A DNA stretch of 64,000 nucleotides from Echinococcus granulosus (GCF_000524195.1 NW_020170392.1:417069-481068); one strand, 5' to 3'. Shown: positions 24,189 to 37,977, numbered from the stretch's first letter. The notes: generated from the letters alone by a model not told the origin. Numbers and translations: made by a program.

Positions 24189-27100
24189 ATGGCCAACTCA
24201 GTGTACGCCTACGTGCGCGACTACGAGGCCGAGGTGCCGTGCCTGCCCAACACGTGGATAGTGGTGCGATTGGATGGCCAGACCTTCCACAGGTTTGCTG
24301 ACAAGCATGCCTTCGTGAAGCCCAACGACGAGCGCGCACTGAGGCTGGCCTGTGCGGCAGCGAGGCGCGTCATGCACCAGCACGGTGACATTGTCCTCGC
24401 CTACGGTCAATCCGACGAGTTTAGCTTCGTCTTTAGACGCTCTACTGACTCGTTTAATCGACGTCCCAGGTGGGTACTGTTCTGGAGCTTATCGCAAAAT
24501 CGTTTGACGTTAATACACTTGACCCATAACGGTTAGGTTAGTTTGACGTCAGATTTTGGTTATTGGCTTGTCACTGGGCTACTAAATTGGTTTCAAACGC
24601 AACTCTTGATCTACCTTTGATTAATTGATTGATTGGTTGGAACATGTTCGTTGATTTGGAATCCTCGCTCTTGTAACCATTTCTGTAATAGATGCTTCCA
24701 TTTTTAAGGCAGCAACGGTAGCCTATCTGGTGGCAAGCGATTTCCTGTTATGACCTCAGCGTTACCTTAGTTCTTAGAGTATTTAGGTCGTCATAGGTAA
24801 CCTGTTTTGGGACTTTAGGATTCTAGAATACCCTTACTGATCTCCATTTTTTAACTTCTATTTCTTTTGTTGAAGAAATTTTTTTCATAAAGTTAATGAG
24901 AAATTATATTGGCTTCCATAGTTGCTTTGGTGATCGTTTGAACTAGAAAAAAGTAGTTCACAATGCTTGGGATTTTTAAAGGTTTCAGTGAAAAAAAGGA
25001 TGAACTTTTGGAAGTTACGTTTCGTTAGTGTCGACTCACTCGTGTCTCAGACCAATTTCATTGAATGTCGCTATTTTACTCCCTGTTCTTGACAGAAATT
25101 ACATTCCCACCACAGTAATTAACAAATGGGAATCCTCCGAAATTTAGCTAAAGGTTTTCTGCTTCTGAATGCTTTCAAAGAGTAGTCTTCGGTGGGGCTC
25201 AAGTCGATTTAAGGCCCAAGTTCAAGTATGATGCATTTCTCTAGTAAGTGACTGGCACCTCGGGTTTCCAGTGTGGAAGAATGATTTGCTCCAGCTAAAA
25301 AAATGGCAAGAAGGCTCTAGAAAGGGCCATCAACGGTGGCTTCAGGCGGCACTTCCCTGTTGGAAGAAGGAAAATTCTGGCGTTGTGTCTTGCGTAATCC
25401 GTAAAGTTGCTGTTAAAATTTAGCCAAATTGGCTCATGCAGGACTGACGTCACCTTTGCAAGAATCTCTGTTAGCATTTTCAGACCATCAGTACCTCGAA
25501 TTGGTCAACAATTCTGCTGCCAAATTTCTTTCTGCACTAAAGTGTTTTGTCGCAAAATTCGCCTTTGGATGGTTGTCCAGTAGCATCGTTGATTTTTTTT
25601 CCTAACTCGGCTTGAAATTGTACATCTTCAGTGTGAATGTGACCGATCGTGTCAATCTTTTCTTTTATTAACAAAAGCAAGGAACAAAAGATTGTTCTGC
25701 TAAGACTATTTTAAACTTATTTTTTGATATTCCCATGCCTGCATGCAGGTGTTAGAGTTGCAACGTTGGATTAGGGCGTCTTCAGTAGTAAGCTAGTGGA
25801 CTTACTGCGAAGTCAGTGTAGCCATTCTCGTTGGGATATACGCTAAAAAGTTGGGCATGTAGGAGTTCGGTTCTTGGCTTTCGAGATCCCATTCACAATC
25901 TTTGCTTCAAATTGCAGCTCACAACTAAGTTAAACTCTTGGTTGCTGGATTGTCGTTAACCACTTTATGGTGTCGACAACATCTATTCCATCATTTCGCC
26001 TCTTTCTATGCAACTTTTAAAGTCAACTGACCGATTTCAGCTTTATAATGCCCATGGTTTACTGGGGTGATACTGCGTAAGCTGCTTATCCAGTGCTGCA
26101 TTATAACGATAGCCATTCCACTCTCGGTATGCTTCAACATAATTCATAAATCGTACTCTAAATTATCCACTTCTAATGAGAAGTTCACAACTGCTGAATT
26201 GTTATCTTGAGAGCTGTTGTCCGCATTCGGTGGTTGTTTTTTTTTCAATTCATGAGGCAATCAGTTGAATTTCTCCATTCAAAGCCATTTCTTATCCAAG
26301 GAGATACCCCTATTTTCATTCAGGTGTCCTTTGAGTTGGTTATTATATCCACTTTTGAAATCCAAATGTTTTCCTCTCCATTGGATGGCACTTTCTTACC
26401 CTCGGTAAATCAACAATGGAGTTGACTTTCTGCTTCCTAAATGTCAGGAGAGGTTCTACACGCCCGCATCTTTGTGACAGTTCCTGCGCAGACTTACCCA
26501 TCTGTTAAATGAAGCCGGTTTATTGTTCATGACTCCTATGCATCTGTATGCTTATTCAAGGTGCCCATTAATTCACTATACGATTCAATTTAGCGCTCAA
26601 AGCACATTAGTCGCCACAGTGCTTTCGTTACTCAAACTCACTTTAAATAAATCTAACAAATTTGAATATTTTTTTGTCAAAAGGGTAGTGTATTTCTTCG
26701 CCAACACCCCTCAATTTGGTATTTTATTCCTGGGTAAAATTTCTTCGTAGGATGGGATCGGTACTCACTTGCACAATTTCTGCTTGGTCCGCAAGTTAGG
26801 CGTCTCGGGATTTCGGGTAATTGCCAATTCCTTTTCATATGCCGCATGACTCTAGGCTGTGACTCACAGTGTCACATGCCTCTCACCTTCAACAGAGGAC
26901 CTCCTGCAAGCTAACCCGTGCAGGCGCAAGCAGCTCCAGATAACTCTCTTTCATCCCCTTAGCCTCCTCACCAGCCCCACTTTAAGGTATGCACTGTGAA
27001 TCCGTGAAGGAGGTGAGTACTAGATGTTTGCATTAAGGTACTAGTCTGTTTGAGTTGTTTTGGAGTTTGCATTAATCCATCCTTACCATCAGCGAACATA

Positions 27101-30100
27101 GTTTTGATACGGCTTCCGAAACGCCGCTACGGGTTTCTTTAGGACGTTGGCGTTTGTGTCAACCATGCCAACCCTAGCGCCAGAAATCGTTGAGCCTTTG
27201 ATTTTGTGAACATGTCCCTAGGATTCAAGTCAAAAGAACAGGGAGTCAAACGTTATGCTTCAGTAAATTTTGAAGCCATAAAACTCAATGCTAACCCCAT
27301 AATCAAATGTTGACATTCTTTGCTCTCTAAAGGCAGAAAATTCAAAGTCAAGCAACAAGAGGCTCTAGGTCAAATTTATTTTAGACTCCACTGAAGTCGT
27401 TTCGTGGCTCAGGATATTTCTCAAATGCGCAAGTGGGCAATCATTCCCTGCCTGTACATCTTTTTGTTCTAATGCTGAGGCGTGTAACTTCTAATCTGCC
27501 CCAATGCGTAGATTATTTGCTTCGCATTGTCGTTTCCAAGTTGGTAACCAGTGCTTGTTGCAATTGGTCCCTTGAGACTAGTCTTATCCGCATACGGGAA
27601 ATCACTTTTACCAATTCTAGGTGGTTTGAGTTTTGCCTTTACTGTATCAAGTAATGAATGGGACTTGCCTGTTTTCTTGGTTAACTCCTTTGTACAACCG
27701 CCATGCTCCATGTTCTGCTTCTGACGGGGCAAGGATATTTTCACCTCCAAGAGAGCCTCTATTGACTTAGCCCTCCCGCCTGCCAGTGGCAGCGAACAAG
27801 AGCTCTTACAACGGTAGAAGTAGAGCAAATGCTCTTTTCAAGGTCGCGCGGGGTTGATCCATGTGTGGTAACAGATCATAATCTGAGTTGGAGGGGTGTT
27901 ATACTTGCCTGATGCCACCTTTCTGCAACTCAACATTCATGTACTGGGCTGGGTAACTGATCTGCCTTATGTATAAGATTGCAATCAGGGGCAACGGGTA
28001 TTACTTAATGCATAAATAATCCTTTTAACCGGAAGAGAATATTATGACGGGAGCAGTCATGGTCCATATATGTATCTGGTTTTCTATTAAAGCGCCATTT
28101 TCGTTCGTAAAAATACTTAGGTGGGATTCTTAAATGTTTTCCGTGAAATCAGTTCCAAAATTTGCTTTATTTAAGCAAGAATGTCTGTGTAGTGCCCCGA
28201 GACTTCTCGGAAGATGAAAGAAGACATGATGCTCTGGCAGAATATGCATTTTGAACGTGCAGAAGGGATGGGGAGCTACTGGTATAGCCTAAAGGCTGTG
28301 CCGTCCAGCGAAAGTGCCAAGGTGGAGCCTTAAGCGTCCGAAGTGAGGCCAAAACGAACAGTTAAACAACTGCTTAAAATGTTACAGTCTCTTATTGCAG
28401 TTTTCAAAGCAGTTGTGTAAAATAAGGTTACTATTCCAAAAGTTAGACAAGGCATTCACGAATTCGAGGAAGATGTAAGGCATCTTTTTTTATGTTGATT
28501 AAATTCTCTCTGCGTTAGCTACTACCCTCAAATGCATGTGACACTCGTTTTCTAGCCTGCTCTTGGCGACTCTCACATGTGACAATTGTTTTCATCGGCG
28601 CATGGTAACTGGCTGCACAAACAGACCGGGTCAAGAGAGCGAAAATGGATGTAGGGTGATCTTGGTGCCAGGAAAAGGCCATGATTTCGTGTTTGAACAG
28701 CCGTTGAAAGGGTCACCTAGGTAGAGTGGTGAAGCGTCTGGGCTGCGGTGGTTTATCTGCCTTGGAGAACCTGGCAGCGAACTTATGAAATGGCTTTTCA
28801 TTTTTTTTAATTGCCATGGCAAAAACAGGCACTCGCGGAGGTGTGCCTGTTAAGACCTCCTTTGATGCCTAACCCGGACATCAATTAGGTAGCCGAGGTG
28901 ATGTGAGTAATGCAAGACGAACCTTTCTATGGCAAATAAAATCACGACTCTACAACTCATCCCCACTGTAGACTTGCTTTTATCGTCTGATGAGCATATC
29001 CTTTAATCGGTTTTCCTGTCTTGATTTCACGAATGTCGGCTCTTTTTCAAAGAGTCCTTTCTGCCTTCATTTCATAAACAAGCCGCACGATTTGCGAATC
29101 AGGGTGAATGCTCTGTATACTTGAGGGCGCTTCAAACTCATGTGGCGTTATTTACGCATCTCGCGTACCAGTGAGCGACGCATTCATCAGATTCGGTCTT
29201 TTCCCGATTACACCATAGTTTATTGCAGAATCCTGGGTAGTGACAGGTGCTACCGTTATTTACCGTGTGTTTGGGCAGAGTTCTCATGTGGTTTTAAATT
29301 CAGCCTTAGTACACCGAGGTTGTTCAAGGTTTTTCCTATCCTATAGAATGGTGGAAATTTTCAAAGTGTGAATGCTTAGACCTGACGGTTATTCGATCGC
29401 GAGTACCTCTATCCTCTTCTGAGAAGGCGTCGACGCCAGCGTGTTGCCTTTAGCCTAGGACCTCGCCATTTTTGGGTGCGTTTACTTAGTCATTTGAAGT
29501 TTAACAAGCTTTTTCCCATCTTAGGTTTGGGCCGTCTCAAAAAGCCCCTAAAATTAATCTTCCATGATTTCAGGGACCCAATAAATGTCTCGCTGGATCA
29601 CTTTACCACCTTCTCAGTCGTAATACGATCACCTGTACATGACTGGTACAAGGTTACATTGTTAGGACTCTGGGGTTTTCACATCACTACTATCGTAGGA
29701 AGTCGTAAAACCGTTTTGTCCTCTACGAATGCATCAAGGAGACCACCACAAAATCACCATCATTTACTCACCATTTCGAGTCATTTGACCTCTGACCACG
29801 CAGTTTTGTATATTCCAAACTTGGCGTGCGGCTAAATTTGAAAAAAACGGATATAAGTTATCTTTCTGGTGAAAATGGAAGATTTCTGCAGTAATGATTC
29901 CAGAGAACCTCGATTTTCGGCTACTTTGCCAAAGTAGGCAAGTCGATGTCCTAATCGCCTAAAACCACAGTGAATATCGACAAAGTTGGGATCAGGTGGC
30001 ATTTTCATGGCCTGTTTGGGATGAATAAAGGGGGTAGAAGAACCTTGACGGTAACTATGATGGGAAGCTCATTTTCTACATCTATTCATGCCTAGAACTT

Positions 30101-33100
30101 TGGCTACGCACACCACTATTTATTCATTTTCATCTTTTGTGCCTCAATTTCATACGCTTACCAGTGTGTAAACATTTGTGCCAATATCCATGTATAGACC
30201 TTGTGGAGGCTCGATTTGGCTCTGCACCATGCCTACTACTTGGCCCTTATTCCAGTCACTTCGCACTTGATAATATTCATCGAAATCCACTGGCGGCGGT
30301 AAGCCGCTCCATTGACAAACAACCTACCGAGGCATGATATATGCACACTGCAAGTAATTTCACCCCCCAAAAAAAGGTGTGTAGCGCCTCGAGACTTCCC
30401 TGAAGATGAAAGAAGGCACAACACTCGGGCAGAAAAAGGTATTTCTGACGTATAGAAGTGCTGGGGGGCTATTGGCGTTGTCCGGAGACCAGGCCGCCTG
30501 GCGCAAGCGCCGAGGCGGAGCGTTGAATGCTTGCGAAGCTAAAACGAAGAGTTAAACCGTCAATGAAAGCATTGCAGTTATTTTCAATCACAACATCAGC
30601 TACCATTCAGTCTCCGTTCTAGTTGAAGCTCATTCGGCGTCTATTGTAGCTGGAATTACGAACACGCTAACCGCGTGTGGTTGTAGCCCTCGTATTTTAA
30701 CACAGTCTCCCAAGTATTACTTAATTTCCACGGAGGTACATTATATTGTTTACCTCGACTGATTAATTACAAACCAGTTTGTCTGTTCCGCTATTAAATT
30801 CGAAAAAACTGGCTGTTAGCCTGATATCTTGAGAACTCCCATTAATACTTTTGGATGATTTTTTGTGCAGCAAATTGATGACGACAGTGACCTCGCTGTT
30901 CGCTTCGTCCTACGTTTTTGAGTGGCCTAAGTACATGGTGGACACGCCATTGCTCTATCCACCCGCCTTTGACGGTCGCGTTGTCCTCTATCCCACCGAC
31001 AAAAACCTACGCGACTACCTGGCCTGGCGTCAGGTTGACTGTAAGTGGCCCCCTCCCCCCGCCCCTCCTGTTCCCTCCTCCTTGGCTCACCAACATTAGG
31101 ATGATATTTTTGATTCCCGCTAATCGACATGGGGCTCTGCACGTGTCGCTTGTCTCTCAGCCCCTCCATTATTCATGTGGTCACAATCTGAAGGCTTGAA
31201 ATCTTCTTGTGGCGTTAAGTGCTCCTGACGAGTACACAAAAATTTTCAGCCGTCCGCGTTTCGAAGCCCACGCTCAGTTCACCCCGATTATATTGCCGGT
31301 CACCTAGCCCATATATGTTTATGCGATGCTCGCAGATTCGTGCGTCCTTATTTGTCGTTTTTACGGTTCACTGTGGCGGCAAACGGTTTTTGCCGTAAGC
31401 ATCGGGCACCATCACCAAAAAGGCGCCTCTGTATGACCTCATGCCAATTCACTAAATTAAACCACTTTTTTAAGCCCTCAAACCGTTGCCTGGCAAACTA
31501 ACAGCATAGTTCGAGTGCGCAGAACCCTGAGGCACGAGAAAATGCTGCTCTAGTTATATCATTGCGATTGGTGCTAATCTCCCCTGCGGTAGAACTACCT
31601 TGTTTTATTACCCCTCTTTTATTTATACTGCCTAGTGAATGCATTTCATGTCAGCGCACCATTTTATCTCTTTTATAAACGGGCACTTAGCTCTCCCTCC
31701 GTGTCGTCGTTACTTCTTCTTATGGGGGTTGCGCCCTTAACCACTGCTATCACTGCTGTCCATCACACTTTGCTGATGCACTGTAAACTCGGCGATTGCA
31801 TTTTTATGGCCTATTTTGTGCTGTCACAAAGTTGTACCTGGCTATATTCAAGCTTCTTTTCTTCGCTGCTATTGTAATTTGTGATAACCACGTTGGGCCC
31901 CGTTGTCACATCACTTCGATTTGGATACACCGCGCTTCATTCCCTCCGTCGTGCTTGACCACTTTTATTTATCAGTGGTGATCTGATTGTCGAGAATCAA
32001 CTTTCGACTTTCTTAACTGTTGCGCTCACTCTTAACGAGCACTTTTCCAAACTGTTGTGTTCCATCGTGGTGTTATTCACGAGTCGGATCAATCCCATCC
32101 CATCTTCTTCAACTTGTCATTAAACGCTATAACTACGGTAACTTCACAGATCCTCGATGGAAAAATTGTAGGAAACATCGTTGGAAGTCCGTTTTGTCTA
32201 ATTCCTTTTCCTTGTTTTCGATTTTGCGTTATATTGACATGTAACCATGGCTTTGACAGGTTTGTTCCCCTTGTGGTATTCCAATGTGCCTCCTCAATTT
32301 TGCTCAACTGCTACTTTTTAATGTCCACAAACTGAGGCACAGCCTTAAGTGTGTGCATATTGTGTTCTTTTCTCTTGAAAGGTCACATCAATAATTTGTA
32401 CAATACGTGCTTCTGGAACCTCGTCCAGCGTGGAGGACTGACAACAGCCGCGGCTGAGGAGAGGCTGCGTGTGAGTTTTTGCGGTGTTGCCTTTCCGCCT
32501 TCATGGCAGCGCGCACTTCTTCCTTCACTCTGTTTGCAGATTCGTGTCAATCATTAGCTCGCAGATGGAAAACTTCACTGGCTTTTGTAATTGAATGGGA
32601 ATGTTCCTCCTACTTTTACAGTGGTGTTCACGTCAAGCCGGTACTTTTAAGTTTACAAAGTGGCAAACGGAGTTGATAGAGTTTGAATTTCATTTATTTT
32701 TATGCAAGGCCCGCCACGACCTTTGGACGCTTGTCGCAGTGTTGAACTTATGTCTGAAAAGTTCTAGCCTGATTCACCGCTATCGCAATACCTGGTGCGA
32801 CCTGGCTATGTGAAAGCGCAGACAATCGTGATCTTGAATTACTGCGCTGTGTTTACTCTCCTTACAGAAAGGTTTCCTTCCATTTGCGGCTTTGTTACAC
32901 AATAGGTAAGTTCTGCCTCGGTCAGGCGTCCGGGTAAGGGCGCTCGATGGGCTGGATGAAGGTTCAGGGAAACGACTGCTGTGCCGTAAATTGGGAACGA
33001 CACTGAATCACAGGTCTGCGACCGCCTTTGAAAAGTTTACACAATGAAATGCCCACGCGCCGATGACTGAGGGTCTTGTCACAGTACCGTCCTGTGGCTA

Positions 33101-33865
33101 ATGTCTTCCATAGATTTCCTCGTGTTGGAGTTTTATGCCCTTGTTCAGAAGAAGATGCGAACTGTTGTCTACCAGCTCGATTGACGGTGTCTGGGCCGAC
33201 CCACGACATTCGTGCTGGCTATTGCGAGTGTCATCCGCCACTGCATGTAGCACTATCACAGCAGCGTTCTTTTTTATGCGCACTGAATTAAATGTCCCAA
33301 CTTGCTCTTAACATCCCCTATTTGCGTCCTACTGCGCTGGCTGTTTACTCCTTTGCTAAAAAACTGTTAAAATGCAGTGGGGGTGGAAGGTAATGCTTCT
33401 TGTTGTTGTCTTGGTGACTGATTCTTTGAATTATCTTTTCTTTACAGGGGACATTGTCTTCAGATAAGAATGAAATACTCTTTTCCGAATTCGGCATTAA
33501 TTACAACAACGAACCGCAATTGTTCCGGAAAGGAACGGTGATTTTCAGGAAGGGGGTGAGCCTCGTTGATTTTTTACCTATTCCATCTCCACGAGGTTTC
33601 GAAATTAGATAGGCTTGAAAGCGAGAAGCAGTTCCTGAGTCGCCTCGGTTATTCAGTTGCAGGAATGTGAGCTTGTGCCTGTAAGGCAGATCAAATTATT
33701 TGGTGATAATACACATCTGTTTCTCGTCTTCGTTTGCAGCATTCCCATTCGCCGTTTGGCATTCTCCTCTTCTTTTAGCCGAAGAAGATGGCAGTGGAGG
33801 AACGAAATTGTGACATAATAAAGGACGACTTTTGGATCGAGAATCCGCATTTATTGGACCCGTAA
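24189..33865 (+). CDS. THG1L: tRNA(His) 5'-guanylyltransferase (THG1)
   Basis: The enzyme adds the extra 5' G that histidyl-tRNA synthetase needs for tRNA-His, working in the 3'-5' direction. Five exons (24189-24469, 30871-31040, 32382-32470, 33448-33555, 33779-33865) join in phase to 244 residues from the internal ATG. Metal-binding aspartates are in place: D29 in RLDG and D76 in [16 protein letters not shown], the HINNLYN motif at 152-158, [16 protein letters not shown] and a C-terminal CDI..D.FW segment all fit. Intron 1 is 6,401 bp and carries two copies of the interspersed repeat. An open in-frame leader of 27 residues without acidic residues lies directly upstream, so a longer mitochondrial form is possible. 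The C terminus is somewhat shorter than in vertebrates. Confidence 0.95.
28187..28370 (+). repeat. Interspersed repeat, head module copy 1
   Basis: Located in THG1 intron 1. It matches 30378-30560 in order: GTGTAGTGCCCCGAGACTT, GAAGATGAAAGAAG, GGCAGAA, GGGAGCTACTGG / GGGGCTATTGG, a G+C-rich middle, then GGAGC.TT.A, and an end block AAAACGAACAGTTAAAC. Divergence suggests an old insertion. No target-site duplication or coding frame was made out. Confidence 0.7.
30378..30560 (+). repeat. Interspersed repeat, head module copy 2
   Basis: Also in THG1 intron 1, in the same orientation as copy 1 and about 2.0 kb away. Its middle has a short inverted repeat (CGCCTGGCGC followed by GCGCCGAGGCG). It ends with AAAACGAAGAGTTAAAC, as copy 1 does. 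Confidence 0.7.
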
Positions 33866-34222
33866 ATTCAGTGTATAGAAAGCACCTTGCATTTTGTATT
33901 GCTGCGGAGAAAAAATACACCAGGTTGCGTTCTTCTACCCATATTATTTATGCAGTATGCTCATGCTAAGGTGGAGGTGTGTGTGGCCTCAAAGTGGCGC
34001 CATTATCTCAATGCAATTATGGTGGTTATTTTTGCCAAAACCATCCAAACAATCGGAGCGCACAGAATTAAAAGCAATCACCAAAGTAGGCATTTGATTG
34101 TTGACAGGAAAGGATTCTGCTCAGGCGGTGCAGATCCTGAGCAGAATCGTATGAGGACAGGTGAAATAGAATTGCTAGGTAACTGCCATAGGTGCCCTCA
34201 GAAGTTCTACATGTACTTTAAC

Positions 34223-34228
34223 AATAAA
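34223..34228 (+). terminator. Polyadenylation signal of THG1
   Basis: AATAAA lies about 360 bp after the THG1 stop. The open frame that ends just here (33887-34246) is best read as 3' UTR. No gene is visible from here to MRPL22. Confidence 0.5.
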
Positions 34229-35555
34229 GTTTGTGAAGGTCACTAATTCAAGGTAATTGGGTTTGTAGGCCCGAGTGTCCCTTGGTTGCGCCACAGTTTC
34301 TGCGATCGGGTTGCGGGTTTCCAAATGTAGGACTTGACTGCTTCTGGCGAGTAACCCGTACTAAAAATCACAGTACTGTGTTGAAGACCCAGCATAATAC
34401 TTGAAACTTCTGCTGGGTAGTCACTTCTGTGTTTAGCCACAAGGCCTCCTCACTGCAGTGTTTCCGTTCCGATTTTGACTTCGCTACATCCTTTCTACAT
34501 TGATTTTGTTAGCAGCTCGCTAGGTCTTGCGTAAATCTATAAGAAAATCACAACCAATTCCTTACCATTTCCTCTGGGGGAAGTGGGTGACGAGGTGGCA
34601 CTGAATCGGATGCAGTATTTAGTACATTGATTAACAAAAGTGGTCAGAGTAACAGGTAAGCAGACATGTACAGCCCATTTTTGAAGCCAGGATAGAGTTA
34701 AGTGCGACTTAGCTTTGTGGGTGCCACTAACGCGATTGGCGTTTCGACCAAGATATTATCTCCAATATTTCAACCAATCTACAAAAATAAAGAAGACTGA
34801 AAAATCACGAGTGACATGGTTGCAAGCAATCACTCTCAAAGATCCACATAGGCGACAATGATTAGTAATCCACTACAAAAGAACAGCAATATTTGTTTTC
34901 TTCGCACAATTAGTCAACACATAGTAATGAACAAGTTGTTAGTTAACACACAAATATAATATTTTTAAAGATACACAAGCCTTTTTATAAGTTAAGGATG
35001 TGGAATACCTGTTGGGCAATCGGAGTAAGGGGAATTGGACGAATTTATGAAGAAGGACTTTTAGGTCATTTAGCTTTCTTCTTCAGACTGAAATGTTTGC
35101 GTTCATCATGAGCGCACTTCACACTCAAAAATAAAATTTTATATCAAGCTGATATTTACTGCACAATTACTTTATAATTTACCAAGTACTTTGACTATGT
35201 TATTATTCTCCCGAGTCACTCAAATCCGCCATACCGCACTAGTTTAGTGCTACGATATTCCAAAAATTGGGTCTCAATGCTGTTGGTGTTTGTTATCGGA
35301 CCACTCTTCAACCCACTAGGCTCTTATTAGGTATGAGAATGGTTAGCTTTGGTGTCACCATTGTCTTGAAATTGTGCCTACCCAAAGTTTTGCAATCGTA
35401 GGGGGTCAAATCCGTTAACCCAAAACACAATAGGTCCTTTCGCGTATCCGTTAAAATCGACTTGTGTGGAGAAGATTATGGAGGGGACTCAAGATGTGCT
35501 TTTTGTGCCTAGTGGGAGTCTGACACGCATTATCTTCTTTGACCCCATTTCCAGG

Positions 35556-36757
35556 ATGAATATTTCAGCCCTTGCGAAAGGTGGACATCTTCTGCGCTCT
35601 ATTTCCACTCTTCCCCTTATAAAGAAGGTTGCGGTTTCCTCTGCCCTCCAGACTCAACATCTTTGCCAGTTCTCCACTGGCAAATGTCTTGAATCAGGCC
35701 AAGCAATGACATCTCGTCTCACTGGCAAAAAAACCAAATTGTGGGAACTCTACAACGAAGTCGTCTATCCTCCAGGTGAAAATACCACCGTTACAGCTGA
35801 TGGCGAAGAATCCGTTGAACCTCGGCCTGCTGAAGTCACCTATACGAAGGAGAATATCTTGTATAGCCAAAAAAAGCTCTGGTTGCTGGCTTTTATGGTG
35901 ATTTCCTAAGCATATAATTGCTTTATTTTCATCGGAACATTTATTCATCTTTGGCTTGTGCTACAGATCCGTGGCTTGTCTGTGGACGAGGCTTTTCAGC
36001 AGCTTGGCTTCCGACCAGAAAAGGGAGCTCGAATCCTCGAAAAGGTATATTGCTTGTAATATCGCTAGTAGCTTTGTCAGTTATTATTGTTGGACTTTAT
36101 TTGATCTCGCCTCACCTTAGGCCCTTGAAGCTGCCATCGAAAGGGCAGTTACAGAACACGACGTCGAGTTTTGCACAAATTTGTGGGTTGGTAAGTCTTC
36201 ATTTTATTTATATCGTCTTAAATCACTAATTATCAGATTTCGTGTTTGCCTTGTGCGACTGTGCCCCATTTATTCGAACTATTGGCTTCTAATCTAGGTC
36301 AGTTTGCATACTAAACATGCGTGTGATGCTCTTTGGTGACGCTTTTTTTAAAGTAGGGTTCTCTTTCTTCAACTATTTCGATATCTATTTCACTTGGGGT
36401 GATTTTCCTCGCCCTTCCAAGGGACCACCTCATTTTTAGTTCATTTGGTTCAACATTACCGTTGTTCCTGTTTGCGCTGCAGAGCAAGCACTGGTACTGC
36501 GAGGTGATAGCGTCCCGCGAATCCACAAGGGCCTCCGAACTACAGTGTCGAAGTCGAACTATCATTACGCACGACTGATGCTGCGTTTGCGCGAGGGTGT
36601 TCCACCAGTACTTTACCATCCCTACCGCATCCGCAATTCCTGGCATCCCGCGCCCAACTGCCCCGCAGATGGCGCGCCGGGTTGGGGCTCCGCTCACGAC
36701 ATTCTCGACATACAAATACGCAAACTCCGGCGCCGGCGTATCCCTGGCGAACTCTAG
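35556..36757 (+). CDS. MRPL22: Mitochondrial large-subunit ribosomal protein L22 (uL22m)
   Basis: Four exons (35556-35897, 35967-36044, 36121-36190, 36483-36757) join in phase to 254 residues. The first 40 or so residues are rich in basic and hydroxyl residues and fit a mitochondrial import sequence. The core follows the uL22m order: VYPP.E, TKENILYSQKKLWLLA, IRGLSVDEAFQQL.F, KGARILEKALEAA, EHDVEF.TNLWV, then RIHKGLR and a basic YHYARLMLRLREG segment. uL22 lines the peptide exit tunnel (family knowledge). The start was chosen at the ATG preceded by ATTTCCAG one base upstream, an acceptor-like site. The same frame stays open 90 bases further left, so a longer N terminus cannot be excluded. The last part (PAPNCP onward) is diverged. 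Confidence 0.92.
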
Positions 36758-37898
36758 ATCCCTCTTGTAAAAGCAGCAATTTGATAAGAAAAGCCATTTT
36801 TATCGAGTTCTTTTTTATTTGCACCTCGAGAGGATAATGGTTGTCATGATTTGTTTGTCATCTTTGAGTAGTTTGAAGGCATTCCGAAAACATAATCTCT
36901 TCTGTCGGATTTGTGATTTAATGAGAAGAAATTCGCTTTCATTAACTTTGTAGAGGGTTGGAAGCTGTGTGAAAGTTTGTCGTTTTGAGATTCGAGGGGA
37001 GGTGCATCCACTTCTCCCTTCTACCCAATTCTCCAAGAAGCAATATGTAATAAGCTTAGGGAAATCGCCTTCGCTCAACCCCACTTTTATGGCGTAATTT
37101 GGTGGCGAGTCACTAATGTCATCCTCTTCTCAGAACAACGATGGTGAAGATATCCGTTCCTTTTCTCGTTTTCAGTCCGTTTTGCACGGGATAAATTTAG
37201 TTCGACATTCGTCTTAAAGAGTTGATTTGAATGAAGGGATTTCGCTTTATCTCCTCTTTTTTCCTCCTACGCCACAAAATGGATTTTGTAAAAATTTGGC
37301 ATTTCTATAAGGATTTCGGGAATTCGATAAGAAAATTGAGCTCATTTCTCCTCGTTCTTTGGATCAGTTCAAGTCCGCACCATCGCCACCGTCGGCTTAG
37401 TTCCCTGGTTCATTTATCTGGTTATTGGAAGGTGACATTTGTATGTCGCTCCTTTCCTCCGCAAAGTAAGTGTTTTAGTCGTCTTGTGATTTGTTTCAGG
37501 ATTCAGGGGAAGTGAACTTTTGCTGATTTGTGTAGGAGGTGCAATTTGTATGAAAATTCACCTCATGTTTCTCGTGTTTCTGCTCTTTTTATGAAAGGGT
37601 GGTAATTTGCTGAAAGTTCGTGCTGTTTTATGACCTGGGGGAAAACAAATATCGCCTGTTGCTTTTCCCCACATGTATCACGGTAACACGGTTGGAGCTC
37701 ATGGAAAGTAATCCACCCCCCAAAAGGTCATCTCTGCGTTTCATACATTTGTTCTCCAGTATTGCAGATGAATTTTTCTTTATTCATCGAAGACAAACCA
37801 CTGCCTTCACATCTCAAAGTAGATAAACGTGACTAACACGCTTTCCAATCTTCTGTTTCACAAAGAGAAGTAGGCTAATTATTTGTTAAACTCCCGGC

Positions 37899-37977
37899 TT
37901 TGTACTTACGCCCAGCGGCACGGCCCGAAGGCGGTGCCGATAGCCTCTCAGCCCATTTAAAATCTCGACATGCTACA
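37899..37977 (-). repeat. Short reverse remnant of the repeat head module
   Basis: On the minus strand this reads GTAGCATGTCGAGA..., then GGCTATCGGC and CCGCTGGGCGTAAG. It compares with GTAGCGCCTCGAGA..., GGCTATTGGC and CCGCCTGGCGCAAG in the copy at 30.4 kb. The segment between is shorter, so an internal deletion is likely. Confidence 0.4.

Noticed and set aside
27469..27828. 119-codon minus-strand frame inside THG1 intron 1
   Set aside because: No domain, no splice partner and no repeat match. It could be a transposon relic but there is no positive evidence.
33887..34246. 119-codon frame just after THG1
   Set aside because: It lies between the THG1 stop and its likely poly(A) signal and matches no family, so 3' UTR is the simpler reading.
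36311..36715. 134-codon frame on the minus strand at the end of MRPL22
   Set aside because: It is the antisense shadow of the last MRPL22 exon.
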